Shown here: positions 14,014-23,165 of the stretch, piece after piece | How positions within the stretch are numbered: position 1 is the stretch's first letter | How the letters are laid out: every line of letters starts with the position of its first letter | Assembly: GCA_964389205.1 (NCBI GenBank) | Contig: CAYMDH010000020.1 | Span: forward strand, 1-57,446 | Length of the DNA stretch: 57,446 bases | Direction: 5' to 3' | From: Leptobacterium sp964389205 | GTDB taxonomy: Bacteria > Bacteroidota > Bacteroidia > Flavobacteriales > Flavobacteriaceae | Position numbers and translations under genes: made by a program | Notes under the pieces: generated by a model | What the model saw: only the letters and a program-made list of their open reading frames with translations | What the model was told of the DNA's origin: nothing | Databases searched by the model: none

Positions 14014-14718
14014 TTAGTTTTGTCTTGCTTCTTTTTTTGCTTCTTGCTTCATTTTGTCATTTGGTATCAAAACTATATTTACTCTACGGTTTTTAGAACG
14101 TCCTTCTGGAGTTGCGTTGGTTGCAATCGGGCTGCTTTCTCCAAACCAATTTGTTTTAAAACGGTAAGCATTTAATCCTTTATTTTTAAAGTAGCCATCT
14201 ACAGATTGTGCACGTTGTTTTGAGAGTGTTAAATTATAATCTTCCGGACCCGTATTGTCTGTATGACCTACAATTAACACATTGGTATCTGGAAATTCTT
14301 TTAATAAACCAGACATCTTATCTAGTATTACCTGTGATGCAGAGTTTACATTGTATTTATTGGTATCAAAATAAATACCACTGTTCTCATCAAACGTAAC
14401 TATTATATCATCGTCTACACGTTCTACTTTGGCGCCAGGTATTTCCTCTTCAATGCGTTGTGCATTTTTATCCATTTTATTACCAATAAGCACACCGGCA
14501 GCTCCTCCTACTACACCTCCAATAACGGCACCTAGCTCACCATTTCCACCTTTTCCTATATTATTTCCCAGGATGGCACCAAGCACAGCACCACCGGTTG
14601 CTCCGATGACTGCTCCTTTTTGTTTATTGTTAGCATTTTGAATTGCTGAACAGCCGCTAAAACTAATAACGATACAACCTGCCCATATAATTAATATTAT
14701 TTTTTTTGTGATAGCCAT
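14014..14718 (-). CDS. OmpA-family lipoprotein with glycine zipper (234 aa)
   Basis: Lipobox ISFSGC at residues 18-23, then a double glycine-zipper membrane segment (GAVIGATGGAVLGAILGNNI and a second copy near residue 63). The C-terminal OmpA peptidoglycan-binding domain has VGHTDNTGPEDYNLTLSKQR and a GRSKNRRV motif. It should anchor the outer membrane to the wall, resembling E. coli YiaD. It is separated by 2 bases from the lipocalin-like gene upstream, so they form an operon. It is the first host gene to the right of the prophage. Confidence 0.9.
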   Translation of the reverse strand: MAITKKIILIIWAGCIVISFSGCSAIQNANNKQKGAVIGATGGAVLGAILGNNIGKGGNGELGAVIGGVVGGAAGVLIGNKMDKNAQRIEEEIPGAKVERVDDDIIVTFDENSGIYFDTNKYNVNSASQVILDKMSGLLKEFPDTNVLIVGHTDNTGPEDYNLTLSKQRAQSVDGYFKNKGLNAYRFKTNWFGESSPIATNATPEGRSKNRRVNIVLIPNDKMKQEAKKEARQN

Positions 14719-14720
14719 TT

Positions 14721-15203
14721 TTATTGGTTTTTAATAAAATTCATTGTGATTGAAAAAGGTTCTCCTCCTTGGTTTACGGTTTGTTTCCATTGCATAGTAC
14801 TTTCTGTAAGTTGTACTAATTGTAAACGAAAACCTGAAGTTTTTTGCTTATCTGCTCTCCCTAATTTTGTAGTGGGTTTTAGTAGGAAGTCATAGAGCCC
14901 GGTTTGAGGGTCTATCTCTTGTACAGTAAAAATAAAGTTGCGTTCTCCTACAGAGCAATTAGTATCATTAATTGCGTAAAGCCCTGAATTATTATTGGGT
15001 ATAAACCGCCAGTTACTCCCTTCAAAACATTCTTTTGAGGTATCTTGTAATAATTCAACTTTATAAGTTCCTGATTTACTGTAGGTGATGTTATTGAGTA
15101 ACCACTCTCCTTTCATAACTCTTTTAGCTTGGATAACTGTTTTAGGAGTTCCACAAGAAAGAGTAACAGTACCAATAATGACAAATAGTAATAGTTTTTT
15201 CAT
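14721..15203 (-). CDS. Lipocalin-like lipoprotein (160 aa)
   Basis: Signal peptide with lipobox TVTLSC (residues 12-17). The following 140 residues form a lipocalin-like beta-barrel pattern opening with MKGEWLLNNITYSKSGTYKV, and include two Cys (KECFEGSNWRF and NDTNCSVGERNF) likely to form a disulfide. Common in flavobacterial outer membranes, usually next to an OmpA-like gene as here. Ligand unknown. The 260 bp upstream contain only AT-rich promoter-type sequence. Confidence 0.8.
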   Translation of the reverse strand: MKKLLLFVIIGTVTLSCGTPKTVIQAKRVMKGEWLLNNITYSKSGTYKVELLQDTSKECFEGSNWRFIPNNNSGLYAINDTNCSVGERNFIFTVQEIDPQTGLYDFLLKPTTKLGRADKQKTSGFRLQLVQLTESTMQWKQTVNQGGEPFSITMNFIKNQ

Positions 15204-15463
15204 TTAATTAAGGTAAGTTTTCTAATATTTAATCTATATACGATAATCATTAAAAAAAAGATTATTTAAAATAAATCATAATAATATTAAATAGAATTCA
15301 AACAATTGTTAAATAGAAAAATATTGTAAGTTTATGTTATACCAATTGGTATGTCTATGGCTTAAATACTAGCTTAAATGACATTTACACTGTAAAATAA
15401 CTTGTAGATCTATTAAGGTCAAATTTTAAAAAGAATGATTGTTATCTCTTAATCTAGGTATTT

Positions 15464-16024
15464 TTATCTAAGTGTTACCCCTTCTTCAAATGCTACGATT
15501 TTACCTCTGTATCTAATTGGTGTACGATGCGTGCTATTTATAGAAACACTACAGTTTTTATTATAAAATAAAAACATAGTAACTTGATATATTTCTGTAC
15601 TGTTGCTAGAAGCTATTCCAAATGTGATTTTAAAGCGTTCTTTTTTATCATTCTTTACGATATTAAAGTTATTTGGTTTTCCTTCAAAACGTAAACTTAT
15701 ATCTTGAGAATTAAATACACCTCCTATTTGACGCTCTCCATAATACGGCAAAGAAGCCTCTACTATACTGTCATTTATTTTGAGATAGGCGTTTTTATCA
15801 TATAAATTAATACTACCAACAGTAGTACCATTACGAAAAGCCAAGTTGCTAATAACAGAGTTCAGGCTGTTAGTGCCAAATGGCAATGCCCATTCTCCAT
15901 TAAATTGAAATTCTTTTTGGTTAACTATTGCTTCAAAACTATCTTTATCTGAAGCACTAATACTTTGTTTAGAACCACTACAGCCAATTAACACAATACT
16001 AAATAGTACTAAAAATACTCTCAT
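15464..16024 (-). CDS. DUF4251-type lipoprotein (186 aa)
   Basis: Lipobox VLIGCSGS at residues 11-18. The body matches the DUF4251 pattern: a FEAIVNQKEFQFNGEWALP strand, VGSINLYDKNAYLKINDSIVEASLPYYGERQ, and the C-terminal VTMFLFYNKNCSVSINSTHRTPIRYRG-like strands. Found as an outer-membrane or periplasmic lipoprotein of unknown role in Bacteroidota. It stands alone, with no operon partner within 170 bp. Confidence 0.75.
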   Translation of the reverse strand: MRVFLVLFSIVLIGCSGSKQSISASDKDSFEAIVNQKEFQFNGEWALPFGTNSLNSVISNLAFRNGTTVGSINLYDKNAYLKINDSIVEASLPYYGERQIGGVFNSQDISLRFEGKPNNFNIVKNDKKERFKITFGIASSNSTEIYQVTMFLFYNKNCSVSINSTHRTPIRYRGKIVAFEEGVTLR

Positions 16025-16198
16025 CTCTCTTATCTTTAAATGTTAACAATTACATCAAAAAAGAGTCAATTTTTATACCAAAATTGAAACTAATTAAAGT
16101 TACGTAAAAATTTCCTTTATGGTTTGGCAAAAATGACTTTATAGCAATCTTTAACAATTCATTGAGAGTTTATTATACAAAGTAGTGTATTAATATTG

Positions 16199-16606
16199 TC
16201 ACTTTTTCTCTCTATGAAAGCTTTTATTTACAATATACCAACGACCTTCTATCTTTTGTAAAGTCATAAAATCATGGAAGATCTTTGTGTCGTCTTCTAT
16301 CTTTAATCTTGCTATAGCTGTATCTACCGCAATATCAATACTTACAATAGTATTTTTTCTTTTTAGAGGATCTCCAGGTTTCATTCCCGAAAAAAACTTT
16401 CGGGCATTTACTTGTTCTAATTCATTTCCTTTTAAAATAGTCATAATTGCGTTTTCATGAAAAGCTTTTTTAAGGGTATTAAAGTCTCTGTTCATAGATC
16501 CGTTCAAGTAATAATTAAGGGTTGTTGTAATTGCTTCTTTTTCTATTTCAACAGGATTAGGATTGGTGATTAGAAGCATAAAAACACCTAAGATAATTGC
16601 TTTCAT
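16199..16606 (-). CDS. Secreted NTF2-like / putative lumazine-binding protein (135 aa)
   Basis: The short hydrophobic signal MKAIILGVFMLLI is followed by an NTF2-like cone fold: EAITTTLNYYLNGSMNRDFNTLKKAFHENA, VDTAIARLKIEDD and DFMTLQKIEGRWYIVNKSFH. Pfam places such proteins in the putative lumazine-binding or SnoaL-like groups. The ligand or reaction is unknown. Monocistronic; the next gene to the right has the same strand but lies 170 bp away. Confidence 0.7.
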   Translation of the reverse strand: MKAIILGVFMLLITNPNPVEIEKEAITTTLNYYLNGSMNRDFNTLKKAFHENAIMTILKGNELEQVNARKFFSGMKPGDPLKRKNTIVSIDIAVDTAIARLKIEDDTKIFHDFMTLQKIEGRWYIVNKSFHREKK

Positions 16607-16734
16607 GTTTAATATTTATTGGTTTGTTTACTCTAATTTACAAAACTGAGGCATAAGATTTATTTAAAAAAAACATAAAATTACAGATGAATCAAAAACT
16701 ATAATAATCATAGCTTGATTTTGATTTTCCTTAA

Positions 16735-16814
16735 TAGTTTCTCTTTAAGTATCTGATTCTAATTTAGATAGTTTCTCTTTAAGTATCTGATTCTAATTTA
16801 GATAGTTTCTTTTT
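16735..16814. repeat. 34-bp tandem duplication over the 3' end of the TMEM175 gene
   Basis: Two identical 34-bp copies lie back to back (16735-16768 and 16769-16802), each starting TAGTTTCTCTTTAAG and ending AATTTAGA, followed by a partial third (TAGTTTCTTTTT). The second copy contains the stop codon and last codons of the minus-strand gene. The first copy is downstream non-coding sequence. Perfect identity implies a recent event. Confidence 0.9.
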
Positions 16815-17408
16815 ATAGTATTTATTGGTGAAGGGTTGTAGTATGAAAATGAGGATAAACAAAAAACGAGAAATTTCTAAAAACTTAAATGCTATAATTC
16901 CAGCTAAAAACCAACAAAAAAATGAAATAAAAGCTCTTGTTTTTTTCCACTTACCTATAAACAGCGTTAGGCCTGTTTTTTCTTTTTCCTTTTTAATTAC
17001 ATAGCGAACCATTAAATAATTAAACAATCCAATAGCCGACAAATTAAAGCAGTAAAACACAAAAGGACCAACCAGGTCAAAACCTTTTACATAAAAAGCG
17101 GTAGAAAAAGGCATTAAAACAATAAAGAGCAAAAGAAAAATATTGATCCACAGTAGTTTATTATCAACATCAGATACAAATTTCATGATACGCATATGTT
17201 CTATCCAGTACAATGCGGTTACTAAAAAACTAACAATAAACCCTATAAAACTAGGGATTCTGTAAGCTAATATTTCCCAAGTTCCTAAGTTATCTAAGGT
17301 CTTAAATGATGGGATATTAATTTCAAGAACTAACAAAGTCATGGCTATTGAAAAAATAGCGTCACTAAAACTAATTATTCGATTTTTGTCAAAGGTGATG
17401 ATATCCAT
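16779..17408 (-). CDS. TMEM175 / DUF1211 family potassium channel (209 aa)
   Basis: The N-terminal span carries the family signature RIISFSDAIFSIAMTLLVLEI (R-x3-FSDA). Further spans follow (IPSFIGFIVSFLVTALYWIEH; LLWINIFLLLFIVLMPFSTAF; FVFYCFNLSAIGLFNYLMV). Bacterial TMEM175 proteins are tetrameric K+ channels lacking the usual selectivity filter. This one has six predicted segments and a basic tail. The stop codon lies inside a 34-bp tandem repeat, so the tail may have changed recently. Confidence 0.85.
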   Translation of the reverse strand: MDIITFDKNRIISFSDAIFSIAMTLLVLEINIPSFKTLDNLGTWEILAYRIPSFIGFIVSFLVTALYWIEHMRIMKFVSDVDNKLLWINIFLLLFIVLMPFSTAFYVKGFDLVGPFVFYCFNLSAIGLFNYLMVRYVIKKEKEKTGLTLFIGKWKKTRAFISFFCWFLAGIIAFKFLEISRFLFILIFILQPFTNKYYKKKLSKLESDT

Positions 17409-17507
17409 ACATCGTTTTTAATTTATTCAAATATAATAAGAATGTATTCTAATAAAGAAGCTTCATATTTTTAAACAGAATTCTGGTTTTTAAACTACTT
17501 TTGCCAG

Positions 17508-18713
17508 ATGCAAAAGACAAAGCAATCGCAGTTTGAATTTATTGCCTTAATGGCCTCGCTAATGTCTATTGTAGCATTAGCCCTAGATGCCTTATTACCT
17601 GCTTTAGATATTATAGGACTGGCTATAGGAACTTCAAAAAATACAGACAATCAACTATTAGTTACCATGTTCTTTTTAGGTTTGGGTGTTGGACCAATGT
17701 TTTTTGGACCTATTTCAGATAGTTTAGGAAGAAAGCCAATGGTGTATTTAGGTTTTGCCATTTTTATGGTAACTAGTTTTATTTGCATATACGCCAAAAG
17801 TCTTGAAGTAATGATTGTAGGGCGCATATTACAAGGTATCGGTCTATCTGCACCTCGTACTATTGCTATTGCAATTATTCGAGATAAGTTTAATGGTGAT
17901 TATATGGCCCGTATTATGTCGTTTGTTACCGTAGTTTTTTTATTAATACCTGTAGTAGCACCTGCTTTAGGAAAATTAACCTTAGATCATTATAATTGGC
18001 AAGGCATCTTTTATATTCAGATGTTTATAGGCTTCTTAGTATGGATATGGTTCTGGAAAAGACAGCCCGAAACACTTTCAGAAAAAAATCGAACTTCTTT
18101 TACTCGTCAAGTTTTCATCAATGGGTTTACAGAAATTATTAAACATAAAATTACGATGGGATACACTATTATCTCTGGACTAATTGTTGGCTCTTTTTTA
18201 GTATATTTAAGTGGTTCGCAACAGATTTTTCAAGAACAATACCAATTAAAAGATGAATTCCCCTATATTTTTGCAGGATTGGCTATTGCCTTAGGAGCTG
18301 CCATATTTTCTAATGCAAGTCTGGTTATTAAATTTGGTATGAAAAAACTTGTAACCCTTGCTCTGGTAGCCTATTTTGTTTCTTCTTTAATTTATGTGAT
18401 TCTTTTTTATAGCGGGCACAACCCACCCATACAAATTTTGATTGTGTTTTTTGCATTGCAATTTTTTGCTATTGGTTTTCTATTTGGTAATCTTCGAGCT
18501 TTAGCTATGGAACCCGTAGGGCATATAGCTGGTATTGGCGCTGCCATTACTGGATTTATATCTACTTTAATGGCGGTAGGCATTAGCACCTATATTGGCA
18601 AATTTATAATAAACTCCTCCTTCCCTATTTTTGTAGGTTTTTCGATATGTTCTGCAGTATCATTGGGGATTCTTATCTATATAAACAAAACATCTAAAAC
18701 CCCCACTAATTAA
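17508..18713 (+). CDS. Bcr/CflA-type MFS drug efflux transporter (401 aa)
   Basis: Twelve predicted spans with the MFS signature GPISDSLGRKPMVYLGFAIF between spans 2 and 3 and the Bcr/CflA-like RILQGIGLSAPRTIAIAIIRD. It probably exports drugs or metabolites in exchange for protons. TACTTTTG at 17496-17503 fits the -7 promoter element. It lies only 4 bases before the ATG, so the mRNA would be nearly leaderless if that promoter is used. Divergent from the TMEM175 gene across a 99-bp gap. Confidence 0.88.
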   Translation: MQKTKQSQFEFIALMASLMSIVALALDALLPALDIIGLAIGTSKNTDNQLLVTMFFLGLGVGPMFFGPISDSLGRKPMVYLGFAIFMVTSFICIYAKSLEVMIVGRILQGIGLSAPRTIAIAIIRDKFNGDYMARIMSFVTVVFLLIPVVAPALGKLTLDHYNWQGIFYIQMFIGFLVWIWFWKRQPETLSEKNRTSFTRQVFINGFTEIIKHKITMGYTIISGLIVGSFLVYLSGSQQIFQEQYQLKDEFPYIFAGLAIALGAAIFSNASLVIKFGMKKLVTLALVAYFVSSLIYVILFYSGHNPPIQILIVFFALQFFAIGFLFGNLRALAMEPVGHIAGIGAAITGFISTLMAVGISTYIGKFIINSSFPIFVGFSICSAVSLGILIYINKTSKTPTN

Positions 18714-18717
18714 TGCA

Positions 18718-19482
18718 TTAATTACTCATTCCTTCAAACCAACGTTTAAAATCTTGTACTTTCTCTCTGCTTACTATTACTTCTTTATCATAGTTAACAT
18801 TAAGTATCAATTTTAATCGTCTATTTGAAAATACTAATACATCCTTTATTGCATTGATATTAATAATGAAGCTTCGATTCACTCTAAAAAAATGTTTTTT
18901 ATCTAAAAGTGCCTCTAATTCTTCTAATTTATATTCTATAATGTACTTTTTAGTGGTATTGGTTATTAAATACGTATCTCTTCCTTCTGCATTAAAAAAG
19001 CTAATATCTTCTGTTTTTATAGAATTTAAATGATTTCCTAATCGAACCAAAAACCGATCTTTACTCGATGTCGTTGCGATTTTTTTAATTACTGTTTGCA
19101 TTTGATTGTCTTTAGAAAACATAGACTTCAAAGCTGCTAATTTTTTCATAGCTCCAGATAAGTCTGTAAACGTAACGGGTTTTAATAAATAATCAATTCC
19201 ATTCATTTTAAAAGCGTCAATAGCAAATTCATCGAAAGCAGTAGTAAATATAACTGGTTTACTTAGTCTAAGCTCATTAAAAATTTCAAAACTAAGGCCA
19301 TCTGTTAATTGAATATCCATAAAAAACAAATCTACTTCTTCTTGGTTATTTTTAATCCATGGCACAGCTTCTTGTATAGAACCAAGGGTATGAACTATCG
19401 TTATTTCCTCATTGTATTTAAGCAAATAACGTGTTAGCTTTTCTATTGCTAATAATTCATCTTCAATGATGGCTACTCTCAT
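18718..19482 (-). CDS. LytTR-family response regulator (254 aa)
   Basis: Receiver domain with the acidic pair in IIEDE, phospho-acceptor Asp about residue 56 in DLFFMDIQL, and KP in DYLLKPVTF. A C-terminal LytTR DNA-binding domain (about 150-254) ends with FFRVNRSFIININAIKDVLVF. It overlaps the degenerate histidine kinase gene by 20 bases. With the intact kinase further upstream it forms a LytS/LytR-type operon. Such regulators bind direct-repeat sites near target promoters; targets are unknown here. Confidence 0.92.
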   Translation of the reverse strand: MRVAIIEDELLAIEKLTRYLLKYNEEITIVHTLGSIQEAVPWIKNNQEEVDLFFMDIQLTDGLSFEIFNELRLSKPVIFTTAFDEFAIDAFKMNGIDYLLKPVTFTDLSGAMKKLAALKSMFSKDNQMQTVIKKIATTSSKDRFLVRLGNHLNSIKTEDISFFNAEGRDTYLITNTTKKYIIEYKLEELEALLDKKHFFRVNRSFIININAIKDVLVFSNRRLKLILNVNYDKEVIVSREKVQDFKRWFEGMSN

Positions 19483-20497
19483 TAAGGCTCAGTTTAGGTA
19501 TTTTGATCGTTTTATAAATAGTATCTTGTTTTATTGTAATATCATCTATTGTATAGATACTATATGTTTTTTTAATATCATTAATCTTGCTAAGGTCTAA
19601 TGCATTTATAAGCTTTTCTTCTGGTTGGTACTTTATTAAAAAACTACTCTCCTCCTCTACTAATTCTATAGTTAATGTTATCTCGGTAGATACTATGGTA
19701 CTACGTATAATCTCTTCTATAATGGCTATAATTGATCCAGGAATTACTAATGTGTTTATAGTTGTATTTCCTGTAAGTTTTATAGCCCTATATGGCAATT
19801 CTTTAAATAATAAAAGAAATTCATTTAACACCTTTACTTCTTCATTAAAAGCAATTAGTTCTTGTGTTTTTTTAGTAAGTATATATCGATATACAGAAGA
19901 AAAATGGTCCAGTAATAATTCTGCCTTTTCTACATCTTTTTTCATTATTACGAGAAGAGATTCTAAGCTTTCAAATAACAAGTTTGGATTTATTCCTTTT
20001 TTAAACTGAAAGAAGTCTTTTTCTATAGCTTCTTTATTAAGTAATTCTTGATCTATTTTCTCCGTATTTACCTTATATAAAAACTGATGACTTATATACA
20101 ATACCAGATACACTAAAGTAAATACTGAAAAAATACTATTGATAACTACAAAATCTGATACATTAGGAGTAAAACCTAGTACTACTTTATAATAAACATA
20201 CATTGCTGTTGAAACAATAGCAATACATACAATTACCGATAAAATTGCTTGGAATACTATTTTAAATAGAAAGGGAACCGATTCTTTTATATTTCTAAAA
20301 AACGATAACGATACACGTGAATATTCTTGTATAAGGTAGGCTAACCCAATGCATACATATAATTCTTGCCCCAAAAATGTATCTTTTAATTGACTAACAT
20401 TATTGTTAATCAATAAAATAAGCATATAAATCAAGGTTCCGCTGCATAGCGGGCTTATCATTCTAAATAACGGATGATGTATAAAAAGTTTATTCAT
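19463..20497 (-). CDS. Degenerate LytS-type sensor kinase (pseudokinase, 344 aa)
   Basis: Several membrane spans in the first 130 residues, then a His_kinase-like region aligned with the intact paralogue upstream. The phospho-His motif is changed: FKKGINPNLLFESLESL (near residue 170) has Asn where the His of NPHFLFN should be. The N-box reads IIAIIEEIIRST instead of LVENAIKH, and the G-box is not recognisable. It should therefore be unable to autophosphorylate. It overlaps the intact kinase by 4 bases, suggesting co-translation and perhaps a regulatory heterodimer. Confidence 0.8.
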   Translation of the reverse strand: MNKLFIHHPLFRMISPLCSGTLIYMLILLINNNVSQLKDTFLGQELYVCIGLAYLIQEYSRVSLSFFRNIKESVPFLFKIVFQAILSVIVCIAIVSTAMYVYYKVVLGFTPNVSDFVVINSIFSVFTLVYLVLYISHQFLYKVNTEKIDQELLNKEAIEKDFFQFKKGINPNLLFESLESLLVIMKKDVEKAELLLDHFSSVYRYILTKKTQELIAFNEEVKVLNEFLLLFKELPYRAIKLTGNTTINTLVIPGSIIAIIEEIIRSTIVSTEITLTIELVEEESSFLIKYQPEEKLINALDLSKINDIKKTYSIYTIDDITIKQDTIYKTIKIPKLSLNESSHH

Positions 20498-21525
20498 TTT
20501 ATGTATGGTAAACGAACCGTAAATTGATCGTCATCTATTATTTCTATCTTTTTATTTACTAATAATCGATACCTAGAAGCAATGTTATTTAATCCTATTT
20601 TAAATGATTCTACTCGATTAGCCGTGGTTGTTTTATTATTTGATACGTTTATTTTTTCTTCTAAAGCATTAATTTTTACCGTTAATTTTTGAGATTCAGA
20701 TATTTGATTATGCTTTATTGCATTCTCTACCAAGATCTGAAGCGTTAAAGGAGGTATTTTTGTGTTCAAAACATCTTTCGGTAATTCTACATCAAATGAT
20801 AAATGATTTCCAAACCTGGTTTTTATCAGAAATACATATGAATGTACAAAATTGAGTTCTTCTGCTACAGTAACTAGTTTATTTTTATAATTGTTTAATG
20901 TATACTGATATAAATATGCCAATTTCCTGATAAAATATTCTGCCGTCAGTATGTCCTTGAATAAAAGAGAGGATACAGTATTAATGCTATTAAATAGAAA
21001 ATGAGGGTTTAATTGTGACTTTAATGCGGTAAGTTGTAATGCAGTTTGCTTACGCTCTAATTGTATCTCATGCAATTGACCTTTTGCATATTGATAATAC
21101 GAATAAATAGCAAAATAGATGACATTATAAATCAATGACATAGAGAATATTAAAATAAGTAACTTAAGAAGGCTTTCCCAGTAGTTCTGCCAGAAATGAT
21201 TCTGTTCTTTTTTTAGAAATTCAAATATGTAAGCGACTAAAAACCATATTAAAAAAGCAATGATTGTAACAAAACAAGTACCTAAAAACAACCGCAATCC
21301 TGTCTGTGTTTTCCAGGAAATACTTTTATTTAACCACTTTGAAAATAAAATAACTAGGTATGCAATAATGATTCCTAAAAACCCTGATAAAACAAGTGCT
21401 ACTTCACTTCTTTCTTCATTATATATAATAAAGAGATACGTTAGAAGCCCTATAAGGAATCCTGTGAAAATAATGGTTAGTGTTTTTTTCACTTTAGGTT
21501 GGTCTAAAAAATAATAAAGCTTCAT
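20494..21525 (-). CDS. LytS-type sensor histidine kinase, intact (343 aa)
   Basis: Four predicted membrane spans (first about residues 15-33) precede a His_kinase domain with LKSQLNPHFLFNSINTVSSL (phospho-His near 176), PPLTLQILVENAIKHN (N-box) and a GLNNIASRYRLL G-box. No extracellular sensor domain is visible, so the membrane region itself probably senses. It is first in the operon kinase - pseudokinase - LytTR regulator. The SDHY-repeat gene lies 55 bp upstream on the same strand and may be cotranscribed. Confidence 0.9.
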   Translation of the reverse strand: MKLYYFLDQPKVKKTLTIIFTGFLIGLLTYLFIIYNEERSEVALVLSGFLGIIIAYLVILFSKWLNKSISWKTQTGLRLFLGTCFVTIIAFLIWFLVAYIFEFLKKEQNHFWQNYWESLLKLLILIFSMSLIYNVIYFAIYSYYQYAKGQLHEIQLERKQTALQLTALKSQLNPHFLFNSINTVSSLLFKDILTAEYFIRKLAYLYQYTLNNYKNKLVTVAEELNFVHSYVFLIKTRFGNHLSFDVELPKDVLNTKIPPLTLQILVENAIKHNQISESQKLTVKINALEEKINVSNNKTTTANRVESFKIGLNNIASRYRLLVNKKIEIIDDDQFTVRLPYIK

Positions 21526-21580
21526 CCTACCAAAATAATCATTAAAATATTAAGATGGTAAGATGAAACTCGTTGGTTGT

Positions 21581-22945
21581 TTATCGAATGGCTTTTAGTG
21601 CTTTTCCTAGATACGTATCTGAAGCAATGCTTTTAGTCGCATCTCTATAAGCTTCTATAGCAGATCCTCCTTCTTTTTTAGCATAGGGTGCTAATACTAT
21701 TAGTGCCTGTGATAAGTAATGGTCTGAAGCAATATTATTAGAGGAAGCTTCTAACACCTTTATTAATTGGTCTTTATTTTTAATTCTATTCGCAAAATAT
21801 TTTACAGTTTCAGTAAGATAATGATCAGATTTAATATTTCCCAACGCATTTATAAAAACACTCAATCTTTCCCCGCTTAGATTATGTTCTTTTATAATTC
21901 TTTTAAAAATTTCTGTTTTGTAGTGATCAGATTTAACCTCCTTTAAAGTACCAATAAGTGTATTGTAATTATTATCGGAAAGATTAGGTATATTCAATGC
22001 CTTTTTTAATACTTCTGTTTTATAATGATCAGATTTAATAGCTTTAGAAGTTTCTAATAATAAATTAAGATTTTTACTATTTAATTCTCTTTCTTTTAAT
22101 ACTTTTTGAAGCACTTGTGCATTGTAATGGTCAGATTTTATACTTTTTGTTATCTTGAATAATTCTCTTATTTGATTGTCTGATAGGTCTGAATCGTTAA
22201 TAGCCGTTTTCAGAACTTCTGCCTTATAATGATCTGAATTAATCTTCCCAGAAGTTTTTATAAAAGTAGAAGTCAATGCGCTAGATACAAAGAATTTTTG
22301 TTGGTTTTTTCTTAGTAATTCTGACAAATAATAATCAGACTTAATAATACTTCCTGCTTTATTTAATAATGAAGTAAGTTCTGTTTCATTTAAATCTTTT
22401 TCAAGTAATAACTTTAAATAGGCTGTTTTTACATAGTCTCCTTCTAAAGATCCTGTTTCCTGTAATACAGCTGTAGCTCCTCCTTTTCTATAAAATCTGT
22501 TTACTCGTTGTTTGGCTGCAATTGTAGTCGTTTTAACTATTTCAGGAAGAATCTCTGCTAACCATTTTCTACCTTCAGGTTGAAATCCTTTATCAGAAGA
22601 ACTTACATAGTATTTTTTTATGAGTCTACCACTTCCATCAGATTCAATTAAGATGCGTCTTCTGCTTCCAAAAACAGCCTTTTTAATTTCTAAAAAGCCT
22701 CCATCTGATATCGCAATAACATCTTTGTCATCATCAGACAATGTGATATCTCCTTCAAATTCAATAGTAAAGTTTTTATTTAATCCCTTTTTTACACTAA
22801 TAGAAGTGGTACCTGTTTTTGTATTCTTAACTACAGAATATGAAGATTTCTTTTTTTGAGCTTCTAACCCTGATGGTAAAATCAAAAGAAAAGCTAAAAT
22901 TGATTTAATTAAGAACGGAATGAATATTTTTATTAATTGATTCAT
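21581..22945 (-). CDS. Secreted protein with eight 34-residue SDHY repeats (454 aa)
   Basis: N-terminal signal peptide (LIKSILAFLLILPSGLEAQ), then a beta-rich domain with IEFEGDITLSDDDKDVIAIS (about 50-120), which resembles an adhesin-like or DUF4097-like region. The C-terminal part has eight repeats with a 34-residue period, each beginning (K/N/A)-S-D-(H/Y/T)-Y: KSDYY, NSDHY, KSDHY four times, ASDHY, ASDTY. Between the motifs runs a helix such as KTEVLKKAL. This is a helical solenoid of HEAT/TPR-like size. It lies upstream of the LytTR operon on the same strand. Specific role unknown; a periplasmic sensor or scaffold for the kinases is possible. Confidence 0.75.
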   Translation of the reverse strand: MNQLIKIFIPFLIKSILAFLLILPSGLEAQKKKSSYSVVKNTKTGTTSISVKKGLNKNFTIEFEGDITLSDDDKDVIAISDGGFLEIKKAVFGSRRRILIESDGSGRLIKKYYVSSSDKGFQPEGRKWLAEILPEIVKTTTIAAKQRVNRFYRKGGATAVLQETGSLEGDYVKTAYLKLLLEKDLNETELTSLLNKAGSIIKSDYYLSELLRKNQQKFFVSSALTSTFIKTSGKINSDHYKAEVLKTAINDSDLSDNQIRELFKITKSIKSDHYNAQVLQKVLKERELNSKNLNLLLETSKAIKSDHYKTEVLKKALNIPNLSDNNYNTLIGTLKEVKSDHYKTEIFKRIIKEHNLSGERLSVFINALGNIKSDHYLTETVKYFANRIKNKDQLIKVLEASSNNIASDHYLSQALIVLAPYAKKEGGSAIEAYRDATKSIASDTYLGKALKAIR

Positions 22946-23165
22946 AAGTGTGCGTTTTTTGTTGATTTAAATTGATAGGACAAATATGTCACACTATTTC
23001 AAGTTTATAAAACGAAATGTATTGAGTTGTACACTTACTGTATTGAATTGTACAATTGAATTAAATACAAACAAATATGAGGTTTCATTTTATGAGGTAA
23101 GATTGTTGATTGGAAAATTAAAAACAGTATTTTTAGTTGCTTTAAATTAAAATAACACTTCTGTA

